A stretch of DNA of 64,000 nucleotides, taken from JACPPO01 sp965262505 (GTDB lineage Bacteria; Acidobacteriota; Vicinamibacteria; Vicinamibacterales; UBA2999). Shown one piece after another: positions 15,547 through 23,501 of this stretch. The stretch covers positions 2,356,001-2,420,000 of the forward strand of contig CBDHFM010000030.1 of NCBI GenBank assembly GCA_965262505.1, in the 5' to 3' direction. The notes under the pieces were generated by a model. It was not told the origin of the DNA, made no database searches, and saw only the letters and a list, made by a program, of their open reading frames with translations. Positions within the stretch are counted from its first letter, which is position 1. Every line of letters begins with the position of its first letter. The position numbers and the translations under genes are program-made.

Positions 15547-17863
15547 TAGCGACTTGTCGGCCCCCCCCCGTCATGACGATGCTGACGGACAGTTCCGACG
15601 GCGGGGCTTCGGCGTCCACCGGGATTGACAGCCGGGCATCTCCATCGCTCCAGCGAAACGGCCGAGCCCCGTCCCACTCGGTCGGGTTCAGGCCCGACGT
15701 CGTCACGCCCGAGAGCCACTCCGCACTTTCGCCTGACAAGTTGCGGCTGGCGACGGCAGACTCCAGGGCCCTCATCGTGTGGAGCGTATAGAGAACGCCT
15801 GGCTCATCCGGCGCCTCTCGGACTTCGACGACGTCGACCGCGTTGGCTCCGGGCACGAACAACCCGGGATCGACGATGACTTCCCACAGATTCCGCCGGC
15901 CGGCGACCGGGAAGGCGTACGGCACCGTCGTGGCCGCCACCACCCCGTTGACGACGATCGCGAGCGTGGGTGTGTCAGAGCCTTCGACGACGGCCGACCC
16001 GGCAATCCGACTCGGGATGAAGTCCGCGTCCGGATCGACGTTGCCCAGCGCGGCCATGGTGTCGATCGTAACTTCTCCGCTGCCGGGCCGGATGGAAAAT
16101 CGCTCTAGTGATTGGCTCACCAGCTCGTCCGCGCGGCCCAGTTGCGGCTGCTCGAATGGATCGGCGGTCGGCAGTACCTGGTGCTTCCAGCCGACGGCCT
16201 CCACAAGCCCGGCGTTGAGATCGGCCGGTCCGACGGTCGTATTCTCGCCGTCGTCGCCGTCGTCATAGAACAGCCACTTGTTACTCCGGGCCTGGGGTAC
16301 CGTCTCGAACGCGTTCACGCCGTCGGTCTCCCACGGGAGGCGCACACCAAGCTCGGCAGCTACCATTGCTGGAACGTCCAGCAACCAGACATTCTCGGCG
16401 ACCACATGCCCCTCGCTTTGGTGAGGGCGCTTGACGAAGAGCGGTACGGCCGCAATATCGGCGAACGTGGCTGGGCTGGGCCGGCGGAAGCTCGCGCCGG
16501 GTCGAAAGCTCGCACCATGGTCGGCGGTCACCACGATGAGCGCCTCCTCGTACAATCCGACGTCGCGCAGTCGGGCCACCATGCGCCCCAGCAGCGCATC
16601 GACCAAGCCGACCTGCAAGAGGTGGCGTTGATAGTCGAACGCGACCGTCGCCCTGTCGTCCACCCACAACCCTCCGGCCCGGACTCCGGCGACGGCACCG
16701 CTCGCGCTGAACCGCTGTCCGATGGGCAGATACACCCACGGTTCATGCGGAAGCATCAGGTGCAAAAAGTGGAACGTGGGGCGGGCGGAGTCGGGCTCGG
16801 CTTCGATCTGCTCGATGAACGTCGCCGCCGACTCCGGCCTGTCACCGGCCTGCCCGCGGGCCAGGAGCGCCCGCCAGTCGTCATTCGAGACGAAGTCCCG
16901 CCAGTTCTGCGTCACCGGCGGCAGCCCTTCCGTCAGCCCGTCCGGCAAGATGGTGTGCAGGTAGACGACGGCCGCGTCGAGTAGGACCGGGGCGAGCCAC
17001 CTGATCGGGTCGAGACGGTCACGGACGCAGAGATCGCCCGGACAGAGTTGCGTGAGCGGTTCCACCACGTGCATTTGGTAGTGCGGCGCGAGCAGCGTGA
17101 ACAGGCTGGTGGGATAGTCCGCGGCCACCGGAAGCCGACCGTTCACCGGGCGGGTGCCCGTGAGCATGGCGGGGAGCGAAGCGATTGTCAGCTCGGCAAC
17201 CGCGCTCGCGTTTCGAAACCAGGTGGCGTTCTGCCGCAGCGCGTCGAAATGCGGAAATCGCTCGGCATCGATCTGCAACTCGCTGTCGAGGAGCGAGGCC
17301 AGCGGGAGTTCGTCGAATACGACCATGACGATCGGGGGTGTCGCGGCGGGATCCACCGTTGACACTGATGCGCGGTTGCCTGTATCGAGCAGCCGCGAGA
17401 CCGGTGGCTGAAGCAGAAACGCCGCAGGCACGAGTATGACGGCGACACCCAGCAGCGACACGAACAGCCGAACGGGCGCGTACCGCCCGTAGCTCACGGC
17501 ACCGGCGACCGCACAGACGCCCGCCACCATGAACGCGATCCCCGGACCGGCGCCGCCGTACTGCTTCACCGCGTACAGCACGATGAGTAAAAGCAACCCA
17601 CCGCACGACGCGGCCATAGAAATCCTCCCCGCCGCCGGGGCCAAGCGGCCCACGCCACGCACCGCGCCCCAGAGAGCCAGCGGCATCGCAACGCTGGTGA
17701 CCATCACGAACGCCAAGACGTTGACCGCCCGCGCGCCATGCGCCACGAAGAACTCCGGGCTGCGCGCCAGAATGTCGAAGACCGGTTGTGCGATCGCGAT
17801 GTTCCACAGCCCTGCGAGCTGCAGTAGCTCGACGATCGGCCGCGGCGAGCGCTCAGGCGGCAC
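15530..17863 (-). CDS. Membrane sulfatase/phosphatase-fold enzyme, frameshifted near its end
   Basis: Starts at GTG 17863, overlapping the stop region of the methyltransferase reading frame; a longer ATG start at 17914 would lie inside that gene. Four to five membrane helices fill about residues 15-160, then a periplasmic alkaline-phosphatase-superfamily domain: IVMVVFDELPLASLLD (metal Asp), ASLPAMLTGTRP (candidate Thr nucleophile), VVTADHGASFRPG (metal Asp-His). It lacks the CxPxR formylglycine motif, so it is more like phosphoglycerol or phosphoethanolamine transferases than true sulfatases. A C-terminal beta domain follows. A run of nine G at 15561-15569 shifts the frame and ends the protein early; eight G restore about 60 residues to 15352 (836 residues in all). 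Confidence 0.75.
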   Translation of the reverse strand: MPPERSPRPIVELLQLAGLWNIAIAQPVFDILARSPEFFVAHGARAVNVLAFVMVTSVAMPLALWGAVRGVGRLAPAAGRISMAASCGGLLLLIVLYAVKQYGGAGPGIAFMVAGVCAVAGAVSYGRYAPVRLFVSLLGVAVILVPAAFLLQPPVSRLLDTGNRASVSTVDPAATPPIVMVVFDELPLASLLDSELQIDAERFPHFDALRQNATWFRNASAVAELTIASLPAMLTGTRPVNGRLPVAADYPTSLFTLLAPHYQMHVVEPLTQLCPGDLCVRDRLDPIRWLAPVLLDAAVVYLHTILPDGLTEGLPPVTQNWRDFVSNDDWRALLARGQAGDRPESAATFIEQIEAEPDSARPTFHFLHLMLPHEPWVYLPIGQRFSASGAVAGVRAGGLWVDDRATVAFDYQRHLLQVGLVDALLGRMVARLRDVGLYEEALIVVTADHGASFRPGASFRRPSPATFADIAAVPLFVKRPHQSEGHVVAENVWLLDVPAMVAAELGVRLPWETDGVNAFETVPQARSNKWLFYDDGDDGENTTVGPADLNAGLVEAVGWKHQVLPTADPFEQPQLGRADELVSQSLERFSIRPGSGEVTIDTMAALGNVDPDADFIPSRIAGSAVVEGSDTPTLAIVVNGVVAATTVPYAFPVAGRRNLWEVIVDPGLFVPGANAVDVVEVREAPDEPGVLYTLHTMRALESAVASRNLSGESAEWLSGVTTSGLNPTEWDGARPFRWSDGDARLSIPVDAEAPPSELSVSIVMTGGGRQVASDCGG

Positions 17864-17981
17864 GAGCCTTCGCCCTCGCGTGATACAGCGTCCGCGTCCC
17901 CGATGCCAGCGCATGGTGGGACACGCCGTCGAAGCACCGGTCCAGAGCAGCCTCGAACGTCTCCTGCGAATAGTCGATGGC
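17853..17981 (-). pseudogene. In-frame C-terminal remainder of the methyltransferase past an amber codon
   Basis: After the TAG at 17984-17982 the same frame stays open for 42 codons (IDYSQETFEAALDRCF ... SGTRTLYHARAKARAA) to TGA at 17855-17853. The downstream enzyme starts at GTG 17863, which fits the longer gene as the ancestral form with coupled translation. One base change (CAG to TAG) would explain the stop. Confidence 0.65.
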
Positions 17982-19259
17982 CTACCCGGCTCGATTCCTC
18001 ATGAGCCGCTCGACCATCGGGTCGGTTGGACTGACGAATTCGATGACCAGGTCGGCGCCAAACTCGGCCAGCCACTCGATGAGATCCTGCAGCGGGATGT
18101 TTCGCCCGATGACGAGATGGTGGACGAGCGCCAGACTGAGAATGAGCTCGGGCGTGCCGCGGTCGACGAGCGGCCGGCGTTCCCTGCTCCGCCATCCGAG
18201 CCCCGGGGCAGGATCGGCCACGTCTCCGACCAGCGGCAGGATGGTCTCGTGGCCCTCGGCCCTCAGCGTCTCGTACAGCCGGTCGATGACGAGGTGGTCC
18301 GTGTCGAGGGCGACCACGTAGTCGGCGTGCTCACTAGCGATTCTGGAGTACACACCGACGTTACACCCGAGATCCCACACCAGCGCCCACCGCCGCGTGG
18401 CCGACACTTCCCGCACGAAGGCTTCCTTCTGCCGACGATCGGTCTCGTCGTAGGAATGCTGGGACTCGTACTCCAACCAGGCCGAGCCTCCCGCCTTCCA
18501 CTCCAATCGTTCGATCAAGCGACGCAGGCGTTCGATGTTGTGCGTGATGAGCTCCGCACCGAATCCAGCGGCTTGCAGGTCGCCTCTGACGTCCCGATCG
18601 GAATCGGCGAACCGGGCCTGCATCTTCGATTGCAGGAACACGTGCGCCAGCACTCCCGGCCGAAGCGCGTCGCGGCTCGACATGAGCGCGCGACAGGTCT
18701 CCGCGGAGATGCCCTCCAGGCTCCCACGCATCAGCGGGTGAAACGGCACGTTCTTGTAAGCCATGAGGAGCAGTGGAAACAGGAAGAGTTCGCAGAACTG
18801 CCGGTACCCCGCCCAGGGCTCGCCCGGCGCATAGCGCGTGAACGATCCAACGTCGATGAAGGTCGCCCGTGAGCCGACCCACTGAATGTTGTACGGCGTC
18901 GCGTCCTTGAGCGTCATGTTTTCGCCCAGCGCGGCCAGCGTCACATCGAGCTGGAGCAAGGCGGCGCGCTTGAGCATGGCGAACGACCACTCGTAGGGAT
19001 AGGAAATGAACGGGATTGGGTCGTGCCTGAGCACGGCAGCCCATCGATCCTCCAGCTCCGGCATTGCGGCGCGGTCGACCTCCTCGGTCCGCACGATCGT
19101 CCCGTCGCCCGTGAGCCGACCGAAGAACTTGGTCGCTGCCAGTCGCTGCCAATCCTCCAGGGCGCGCGCGCTCAGGCATCTGAGGATTGACCCGTTTCGG
19201 TGGAAGACCCGAGCATCGGGATCCCGATAGGAACTCGGCTCAAAGGCGGGCGTGTTCAC
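17982..19259 (-). CDS. Class I SAM-dependent methyltransferase, truncated by an amber codon
   Basis: 425 residues as read, 468 with the in-frame remainder to 17853. The N-terminal half (residues 1-250) is a domain with YPYEWSFAMLKRAALLQLD, LKDATPYNIQW and FIDVGSFTRY, a kinase-like or substrate-binding part found with these enzymes. The second half is a Rossmann methyltransferase: VWDLGCNVGVYSRIA binds SAM, ALDTD the ribose, and SLALVHHL follows. It lies between a small YLDPGSGS membrane protein and the sulfatase-fold enzyme in one minus-strand operon, a pairing that suggests modification of a surface polymer. Substrate is unknown. Confidence 0.8.
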   Translation of the reverse strand: MNTPAFEPSSYRDPDARVFHRNGSILRCLSARALEDWQRLAATKFFGRLTGDGTIVRTEEVDRAAMPELEDRWAAVLRHDPIPFISYPYEWSFAMLKRAALLQLDVTLAALGENMTLKDATPYNIQWVGSRATFIDVGSFTRYAPGEPWAGYRQFCELFLFPLLLMAYKNVPFHPLMRGSLEGISAETCRALMSSRDALRPGVLAHVFLQSKMQARFADSDRDVRGDLQAAGFGAELITHNIERLRRLIERLEWKAGGSAWLEYESQHSYDETDRRQKEAFVREVSATRRWALVWDLGCNVGVYSRIASEHADYVVALDTDHLVIDRLYETLRAEGHETILPLVGDVADPAPGLGWRSRERRPLVDRGTPELILSLALVHHLVIGRNIPLQDLIEWLAEFGADLVIEFVSPTDPMVERLMRNRAG

Positions 19260-19316
19260 TGGACCTGACCGGATCGAGTCGTGGACCAGACGTACCGGCT
19301 GAATCTGCGGATTCCC

Positions 19317-19529
19317 TTACCCGGCGTCTTCCGGGCGATCGGGCCGTCGAAACCAGGAGGTCCAGCGGTTCCAATAGAGCCTGACGATCACGCCCACGGC
19401 GGCGAATCCCCCGAGCAGAACCTGAAGGAGCATACTCCCGCTCCCCGGATCCAGATAGGCGCTCACCGGAGCCTCCAGGGCGAGCCAGCCGAACAGCACA
19501 ACCGCCAACTTTGACGAAGTCCGAATCAT
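19317..19529 (-). CDS. 70-residue YLDPGSGS membrane protein
   Basis: Reads MIRTSSKLAVVLFGWLALEA, then PVSAYLDPGSGSMLLQ, a second hydrophobic stretch and a basic tail (RRPDRPEDAG). The YLDPGSGSMLLQ motif followed by one membrane helix is a recurrent small protein in many bacteria, often beside sulfatase-fold and methyltransferase genes as here. Its gene is the first of the three-gene operon; the methyltransferase starts 58 bp downstream. Probably an inner-membrane subunit or adaptor for the cassette. Its first nine residues match those of the sugar dehydrogenase at 15279 because of the shared 48-bp repeat. Confidence 0.75.
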   Translation of the reverse strand: MIRTSSKLAVVLFGWLALEAPVSAYLDPGSGSMLLQVLLGGFAAVGVIVRLYWNRWTSWFRRPDRPEDAG

Positions 19530-19549
19530 CTCGATCTCATCAGATCTGC
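19502..19549 (-). repeat. 48-bp leader/start repeat, copy 2
   Basis: Matches 15252-15299 at 44 of 48 positions and covers the start of the 70-residue membrane protein. The recognisable AGAGGAG ribosome site of copy 1 has changed to ATGAGAT here, so initiation is probably weaker. Confidence 0.85.
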
Positions 19550-19552
19550 ACG

Positions 19553-20233
19553 CTACGGTTCGCTGACCCGGTACTCGGGCCGCTGGTACACACCGAGACC
19601 GTGGTACGAATTGGAGTAGACGGTCTCCGTGTAGCGGATGAAGTTGCCGTCCTCGTCGAGCCATTTCATCGACTGCGTGAAGAGGCCCGGTTCGGGCTCC
19701 TCCTCGGGAGCGGACGCCTCGAGGATGTACAGCTTGCGTTCGTGCATGGCGATGTGCACGAACGTCCTTCTCCCGCCGCCCTTCAACTGCAGGCCGTGCC
19801 CTTCCACCATGTCCTGCCAGTCCCACGCGTAATCGGTTACCTCGAAGGGGCGTTTTAGGTACTGGGACACGGCGTACACGACGGCACCCCGCTCATCCTG
19901 CTTCCAATAGCCTTCGCCAATCGTCTCGCCGCCATTGCGGCACTGCGAATTGCCCGGCGGGCACTGCTTCCAGCGCGCGATGCCCTGCTCCTCCAGGGTG
20001 GTGTAGTCGACCACCGTGACGGAGAAACGCGCCCGGGCCCGCTCGGCGCTGTACACACGCGCCGGCAGGGTGTAGCCCAGTTGCGATTGCCACGTCGCCG
20101 CCGTTATCCGTGGCTGCCCCGGCATATTGACGCTGAAGCGGTCCTGCTGGCTGAAGTACGGCTCCCAGTCCTGAGCGGCGGCCATTCCGGGCATCGATAG
20201 CAGAAGGGCGAACAAAATCACGGTGACACGCAT
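19553..20233 (-). CDS. Secreted hypothetical protein
   Basis: 226 residues with signal peptide VTVILFALLLSMPGMAAAQ. The mature part starts DWEPYFSQQDRFSVNMPGQP, a pattern seen in many secreted proteins (a short hydrophobic 'F.V..P..P' strand followed by a small beta domain), and has ARFSVTVVDYTTLE, AVVYAVSQYLKRPFEVTDYAWD and FVHIAMHERKLYILEASAP. Two Cys (CPPGNSQC) could form a disulfide. No enzyme motif recognised. The gene lies 23 bp upstream of the 70-residue membrane protein gene and may be the true first gene of that operon. Confidence 0.75.
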   Translation of the reverse strand: MRVTVILFALLLSMPGMAAAQDWEPYFSQQDRFSVNMPGQPRITAATWQSQLGYTLPARVYSAERARARFSVTVVDYTTLEEQGIARWKQCPPGNSQCRNGGETIGEGYWKQDERGAVVYAVSQYLKRPFEVTDYAWDWQDMVEGHGLQLKGGGRRTFVHIAMHERKLYILEASAPEEEPEPGLFTQSMKWLDEDGNFIRYTETVYSNSYHGLGVYQRPEYRVSEP

Positions 20234-20348
20234 GACTGGACCTCCTTAACTGTGGCGTCCGCAATAGTGCCAGAAAACGCTCCGCCGATCGAGGCGGGCG
20301 CAGACGGGGGCTCCCCCCTTGGTGCCTCTTGAGCTAGACTGCGCGCCC

Positions 20349-20414
20349 ATGCATCTTGAGCGATTCCGTATCAACGTGCTCCCGCGTGAGACCACGTCCC
20401 CGACGGATCAGTGA
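20349..20414 (+). CDS. Possible 21-residue leader peptide before the nucleoside transporter
   Basis: ATG at 20349 reads MHLERFRINVLPRETTSPTDQ and stops at TGA 20412-20414, whose last base is the first base of the transporter ATG (TGATG). Such overlap can couple translation. There is no strong ribosome site and nothing conserved to recognise, so this is tentative. Confidence 0.25.
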   Translation: MHLERFRINVLPRETTSPTDQ

Positions 20415-21661
20415 TGCACGCTTTGCAAAGCGCGTTGGGGTTGCTGGTGTTCGTGGCCATCGCCTGGACGATCAGCGAGGATCGCCGCGCCGCCAGCGCA
20501 CGGGTGGCCGTTGCCGGCATTGCGACGCAGCTGATCCTCGCCGCGCTGCTGTTGAAACTGGCGCCGCTGGCCGATGCCCTGGCAGCGCTCAACGATCTGG
20601 TGCTGACCCTGCAGCAGGCCACCGACGCAGGCACCGCGTTCGTATTCGGCTATCTCGGTGGCGGACCGTTGCCCTTCGAAGAAACCCAGCCCGGTGCAAG
20701 CTTCGTGCTCGCCTTTCGCGCACTGCCACTGATTGTCGTGGTGAGTGCGTTGACAGCGGTGCTCACCTACTGGCGCATCCTCCCCTGGATCGTCCGGGGC
20801 TTCGCCTTCGGGTTGGAAAAAACCCTTGGGGTCGGCGGCGCCGTCGGACTCGGGACGGCGGCGAACATTTTCGTCGGCATGGTGGAAGCGCCGCTGTTCG
20901 TCCGACCCTACCTGGCCGCGTTGAGTCGCAGCGAGCTGTTCGTGATCATGGTGTCGGGAATGGCAACCATTGCCGGCACGGTGCTGGTGCTCTACGCCAC
21001 CATCATCGGACCGGTGATACCGAACGCTGTCGGCCACCTGCTGACGGCCTCTCTCATCAGCGCCCCGGCAGCCATCACCATCGCACTCCTGATGGTCCCG
21101 CACACCACGGTATCCACGGCAGGCGAGCTGGTCCCCGATCGCGGCGCAGAAAGCACCATGGACGCCATCAGCCGCGGCACCCGCAGCGGACTCGAGCTGT
21201 TCTTGATCGTCGGCGCCATGCTGCTGGTGCTGGTGGCGCTGGTGTTCCTCGGCAATGCCGTGCTCGCGTTGCTGCCGGAGGTGGGGCGCCAGCCTGTGTC
21301 ACTGGAGCGCCTGCTCGGTTACGTGATGGCGCCGGTGTGCTGGCTGATGGGCGTGCCCTGGAGCGAGGCCCTGACGGCGGGAGCGCTGATGGGCGTCAAG
21401 ACAATCCTCAACGAGTTCCTCGCCTATCTGCAGCTCGCGGCCTTACCGGCCGGCGCGCTCTCCGAGCGCAGCGCGCTCATCATGACCTATGCCATGTGCA
21501 GTTTCGCGAATTTCGGCAGCCTCGGCATTCTGATCGGTGGCCTGTCGACCATGGCCCCGGAGCGCCGCGACGAGGTGCTGCAGTTGGGCGTGCGGTCGAT
21601 TATCGCCGGCACCCTCGCCACATGTTGCACCGGCGCCGTCGTGGGTATGCTGTCGCCGTGA
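20414..21661 (+). CDS. NupC-type concentrative nucleoside transporter
   Basis: 415 residues from the ATG at 20414 (a GTG lies three bases earlier). About ten hydrophobic segments. Family landmarks are FVFGYLGGG, VLTYWRILPWIVRGFAFGLEKTLG, ANIFVGMVEAPLFVRPYL (substrate and Na+/H+ site with the NxFxGxxEAP pattern), MSGMATIAGTV-like segment, and TILNEFLAYLQL followed by TYAMCSFANFGSLGI. Imports nucleosides across the inner membrane using a Na+ or H+ gradient. It is a single gene with convergent neighbour ending 8 bp away. Confidence 0.95.
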   Translation: MHALQSALGLLVFVAIAWTISEDRRAASARVAVAGIATQLILAALLLKLAPLADALAALNDLVLTLQQATDAGTAFVFGYLGGGPLPFEETQPGASFVLAFRALPLIVVVSALTAVLTYWRILPWIVRGFAFGLEKTLGVGGAVGLGTAANIFVGMVEAPLFVRPYLAALSRSELFVIMVSGMATIAGTVLVLYATIIGPVIPNAVGHLLTASLISAPAAITIALLMVPHTTVSTAGELVPDRGAESTMDAISRGTRSGLELFLIVGAMLLVLVALVFLGNAVLALLPEVGRQPVSLERLLGYVMAPVCWLMGVPWSEALTAGALMGVKTILNEFLAYLQLAALPAGALSERSALIMTYAMCSFANFGSLGILIGGLSTMAPERRDEVLQLGVRSIIAGTLATCCTGAVVGMLSP

Positions 21662-21668
21662 CGCTCCG

Positions 21669-23435
21669 CTAGGGCAAGGCGAACACGTAGATCGCGTTGT
21701 GTCCGAACACGGCCGGCGGCATGGCGTCGGCGGTCAGGCCCAGCGGCCCGCTGGTCACCGACTGCCCCCGGCCGGTGTACACCATGACGTACTGCTTGCC
21801 GTCGACGGCATAGGAGATCGTGCTGTTGACGATCATCCCGCCGACCACCGTCTCCCACAGGACGGTGCCGTCGTCGGCGTCGAGGGCGCGCAGACGCCGG
21901 TTGAGATCGCCGAAGAACACCAGATCGCCCGCGGTCGTCAGCGCCGACCCGTTGGTCGCTTGTGCCTGCGAGTAGATCACCCGCATCTCGCCCGTGGCAA
22001 CGTCGATCTTGGCCATGCCCATGTATGCCTCGGGATCGGAGCCTGGACGGTTGACGCCGGTGCGCCGCCCGAAGCCGGACGGGCTGTCGTTGACCGCCTG
22101 CATCGTCAGGCACTGGTCGTGGAACGGGACGTAGAGCGCGTTTTCGCCGGGATGATAGGCAATCTGCCACAGGCTGCGCGTGTTGTGGTAGCAGCCGATG
22201 ATGGTGTCGCCGTCGTGCTTGAACAGCTTGTCGGGATTGACACTCGTCTGGCCGGTCATGACGTCGACGACGCTCATGTTGACGTTCGGATCGTCGAAGG
22301 GGAATGGCCGCGCCCACAGGAACCGGCCGGTCTCCCGCGCAACCGCAAAGATGCCTCCGCCTTCGGCGACCGTGATGACGACGTCCTGCTCGGTGCCGGG
22401 CGTCAACGCCGGGTTGATCCATTTGACGAATCGCGGGTCCGGGCTCACGCGTGTGCGAACCAGGATGCGTTCCTGATTGTGGTCGGCGTCCCAGTCGTCG
22501 CCAGGCAGCTCCTGGAAATACCAGACCAACGTCCCGGTCTCGACGTCGAGCGCCACGGTCGAGTTGCTGTAGAGCTCCGATGGCGAGACGTCCGAAACGG
22601 CGTCGTAGCGGCCGTGCCGCTTGAACCGTGTGTACGGATTCGGATTGGCCACGCCCCAATAGACGACTTTGCGGACCGGATCGTACGAGCCAGGCAGGCC
22701 CCAGGGGCCGGCGGCCCGCTGATCGACCGACAGGTCGCCCCAGGTATCACCCCCCGGCTCGCCGGGGGCTGCCGTGACATGGAACTTCCAGACCTCTTCG
22801 CCTGTCGCGGCGTCGTGAGCGGCGATGAAACAGAACTCGCGCCTCCCTCGCTGACAGGTGCGGTTCGAGATCACCTTGCCGTCGGCGACCAGCAACCCGC
22901 CGGCGGTGATCTGGCCGTCGTCAACCTTGGTTTCCCAGCGCAGCGTGCCGGTCCGGGCATCGAGCGCCAGCAGAAATCCGTCCGGCGCGCCGAAATAGAT
23001 CATGTCCTCGTAGATGCCGAGGCTCTTGCTCCGCGCCGCCGTGCGCACGACGCTGGACGGATAGTCGCGCTCGTACTCCCAAATCAAGTCGCCGTTGGTG
23101 GCATCGAGGGCCTGAATGCTGGCCCCGGGAGCCATCACGTACATGACGCCGCGATAGACGATCGGCGTTGATTCCTGGGTGCCCTCCGGCAGGCCGCGCG
23201 ACCAGGCCATGCGTAGCTCGGCGACATTGCCCTTGTTGATCTGGCTCAGCGGACTGAAACGATGCTGATCGTACGTTCGACTGATATGGAGCCAGTCGCC
23301 AGGATCGGGATCGACCTGCATCGCCTGAGTGACCGGGACGAACGCTCCTGTCTGCGCGAGCACCGCCGGAGCCCCAAGACCGGCAGCGGCGAAGACGCCG
23401 AGCAAGGATGCCGCGACACGATTGGACCTGTTCAT
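21669..23435 (-). CDS. Periplasmic PQQ-dependent dehydrogenase (quinoprotein)
   Basis: 588 residues. Signal peptide VAASLLGVFAAAGLGAPAVLAQ; eight-bladed quinoprotein propeller with tryptophan-docking repeats such as ALDATNGDLIWEY, ALDARTGTLRWE, ALDVETGTLVWYF, ALDADDGTVLWE. The segment LPGDDWDADHNQ aligns with the active-site loop of methanol/ethanol dehydrogenases, where the first D after W is the catalytic base and the D two residues on is the extra ligand typical of lanthanide-dependent XoxF-type enzymes. The adjacent Cys-Cys of methanol dehydrogenases is absent. No cytochrome or PQQ biosynthesis genes adjoin. Strong ribosome site GGGAGGGACGG before ATG. Alcohol or similar substrate inferred. 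Confidence 0.85.
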   Translation of the reverse strand: MNRSNRVAASLLGVFAAAGLGAPAVLAQTGAFVPVTQAMQVDPDPGDWLHISRTYDQHRFSPLSQINKGNVAELRMAWSRGLPEGTQESTPIVYRGVMYVMAPGASIQALDATNGDLIWEYERDYPSSVVRTAARSKSLGIYEDMIYFGAPDGFLLALDARTGTLRWETKVDDGQITAGGLLVADGKVISNRTCQRGRREFCFIAAHDAATGEEVWKFHVTAAPGEPGGDTWGDLSVDQRAAGPWGLPGSYDPVRKVVYWGVANPNPYTRFKRHGRYDAVSDVSPSELYSNSTVALDVETGTLVWYFQELPGDDWDADHNQERILVRTRVSPDPRFVKWINPALTPGTEQDVVITVAEGGGIFAVARETGRFLWARPFPFDDPNVNMSVVDVMTGQTSVNPDKLFKHDGDTIIGCYHNTRSLWQIAYHPGENALYVPFHDQCLTMQAVNDSPSGFGRRTGVNRPGSDPEAYMGMAKIDVATGEMRVIYSQAQATNGSALTTAGDLVFFGDLNRRLRALDADDGTVLWETVVGGMIVNSTISYAVDGKQYVMVYTGRGQSVTSGPLGLTADAMPPAVFGHNAIYVFALP

Positions 23436-23501
23436 CCGTCCCTCCCTTGAATACCTAGGCTGTCTCCACGAGACTCAGGCGAAACATCGGCACCTCCGCG
23501 G

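Noticed and set aside
17864..17914. ATG 17914 as start of the sulfatase-fold gene
   Set aside because: These bases encode the C-terminus of the methyltransferase in its own frame; GTG 17863 gives a natural coupled start.
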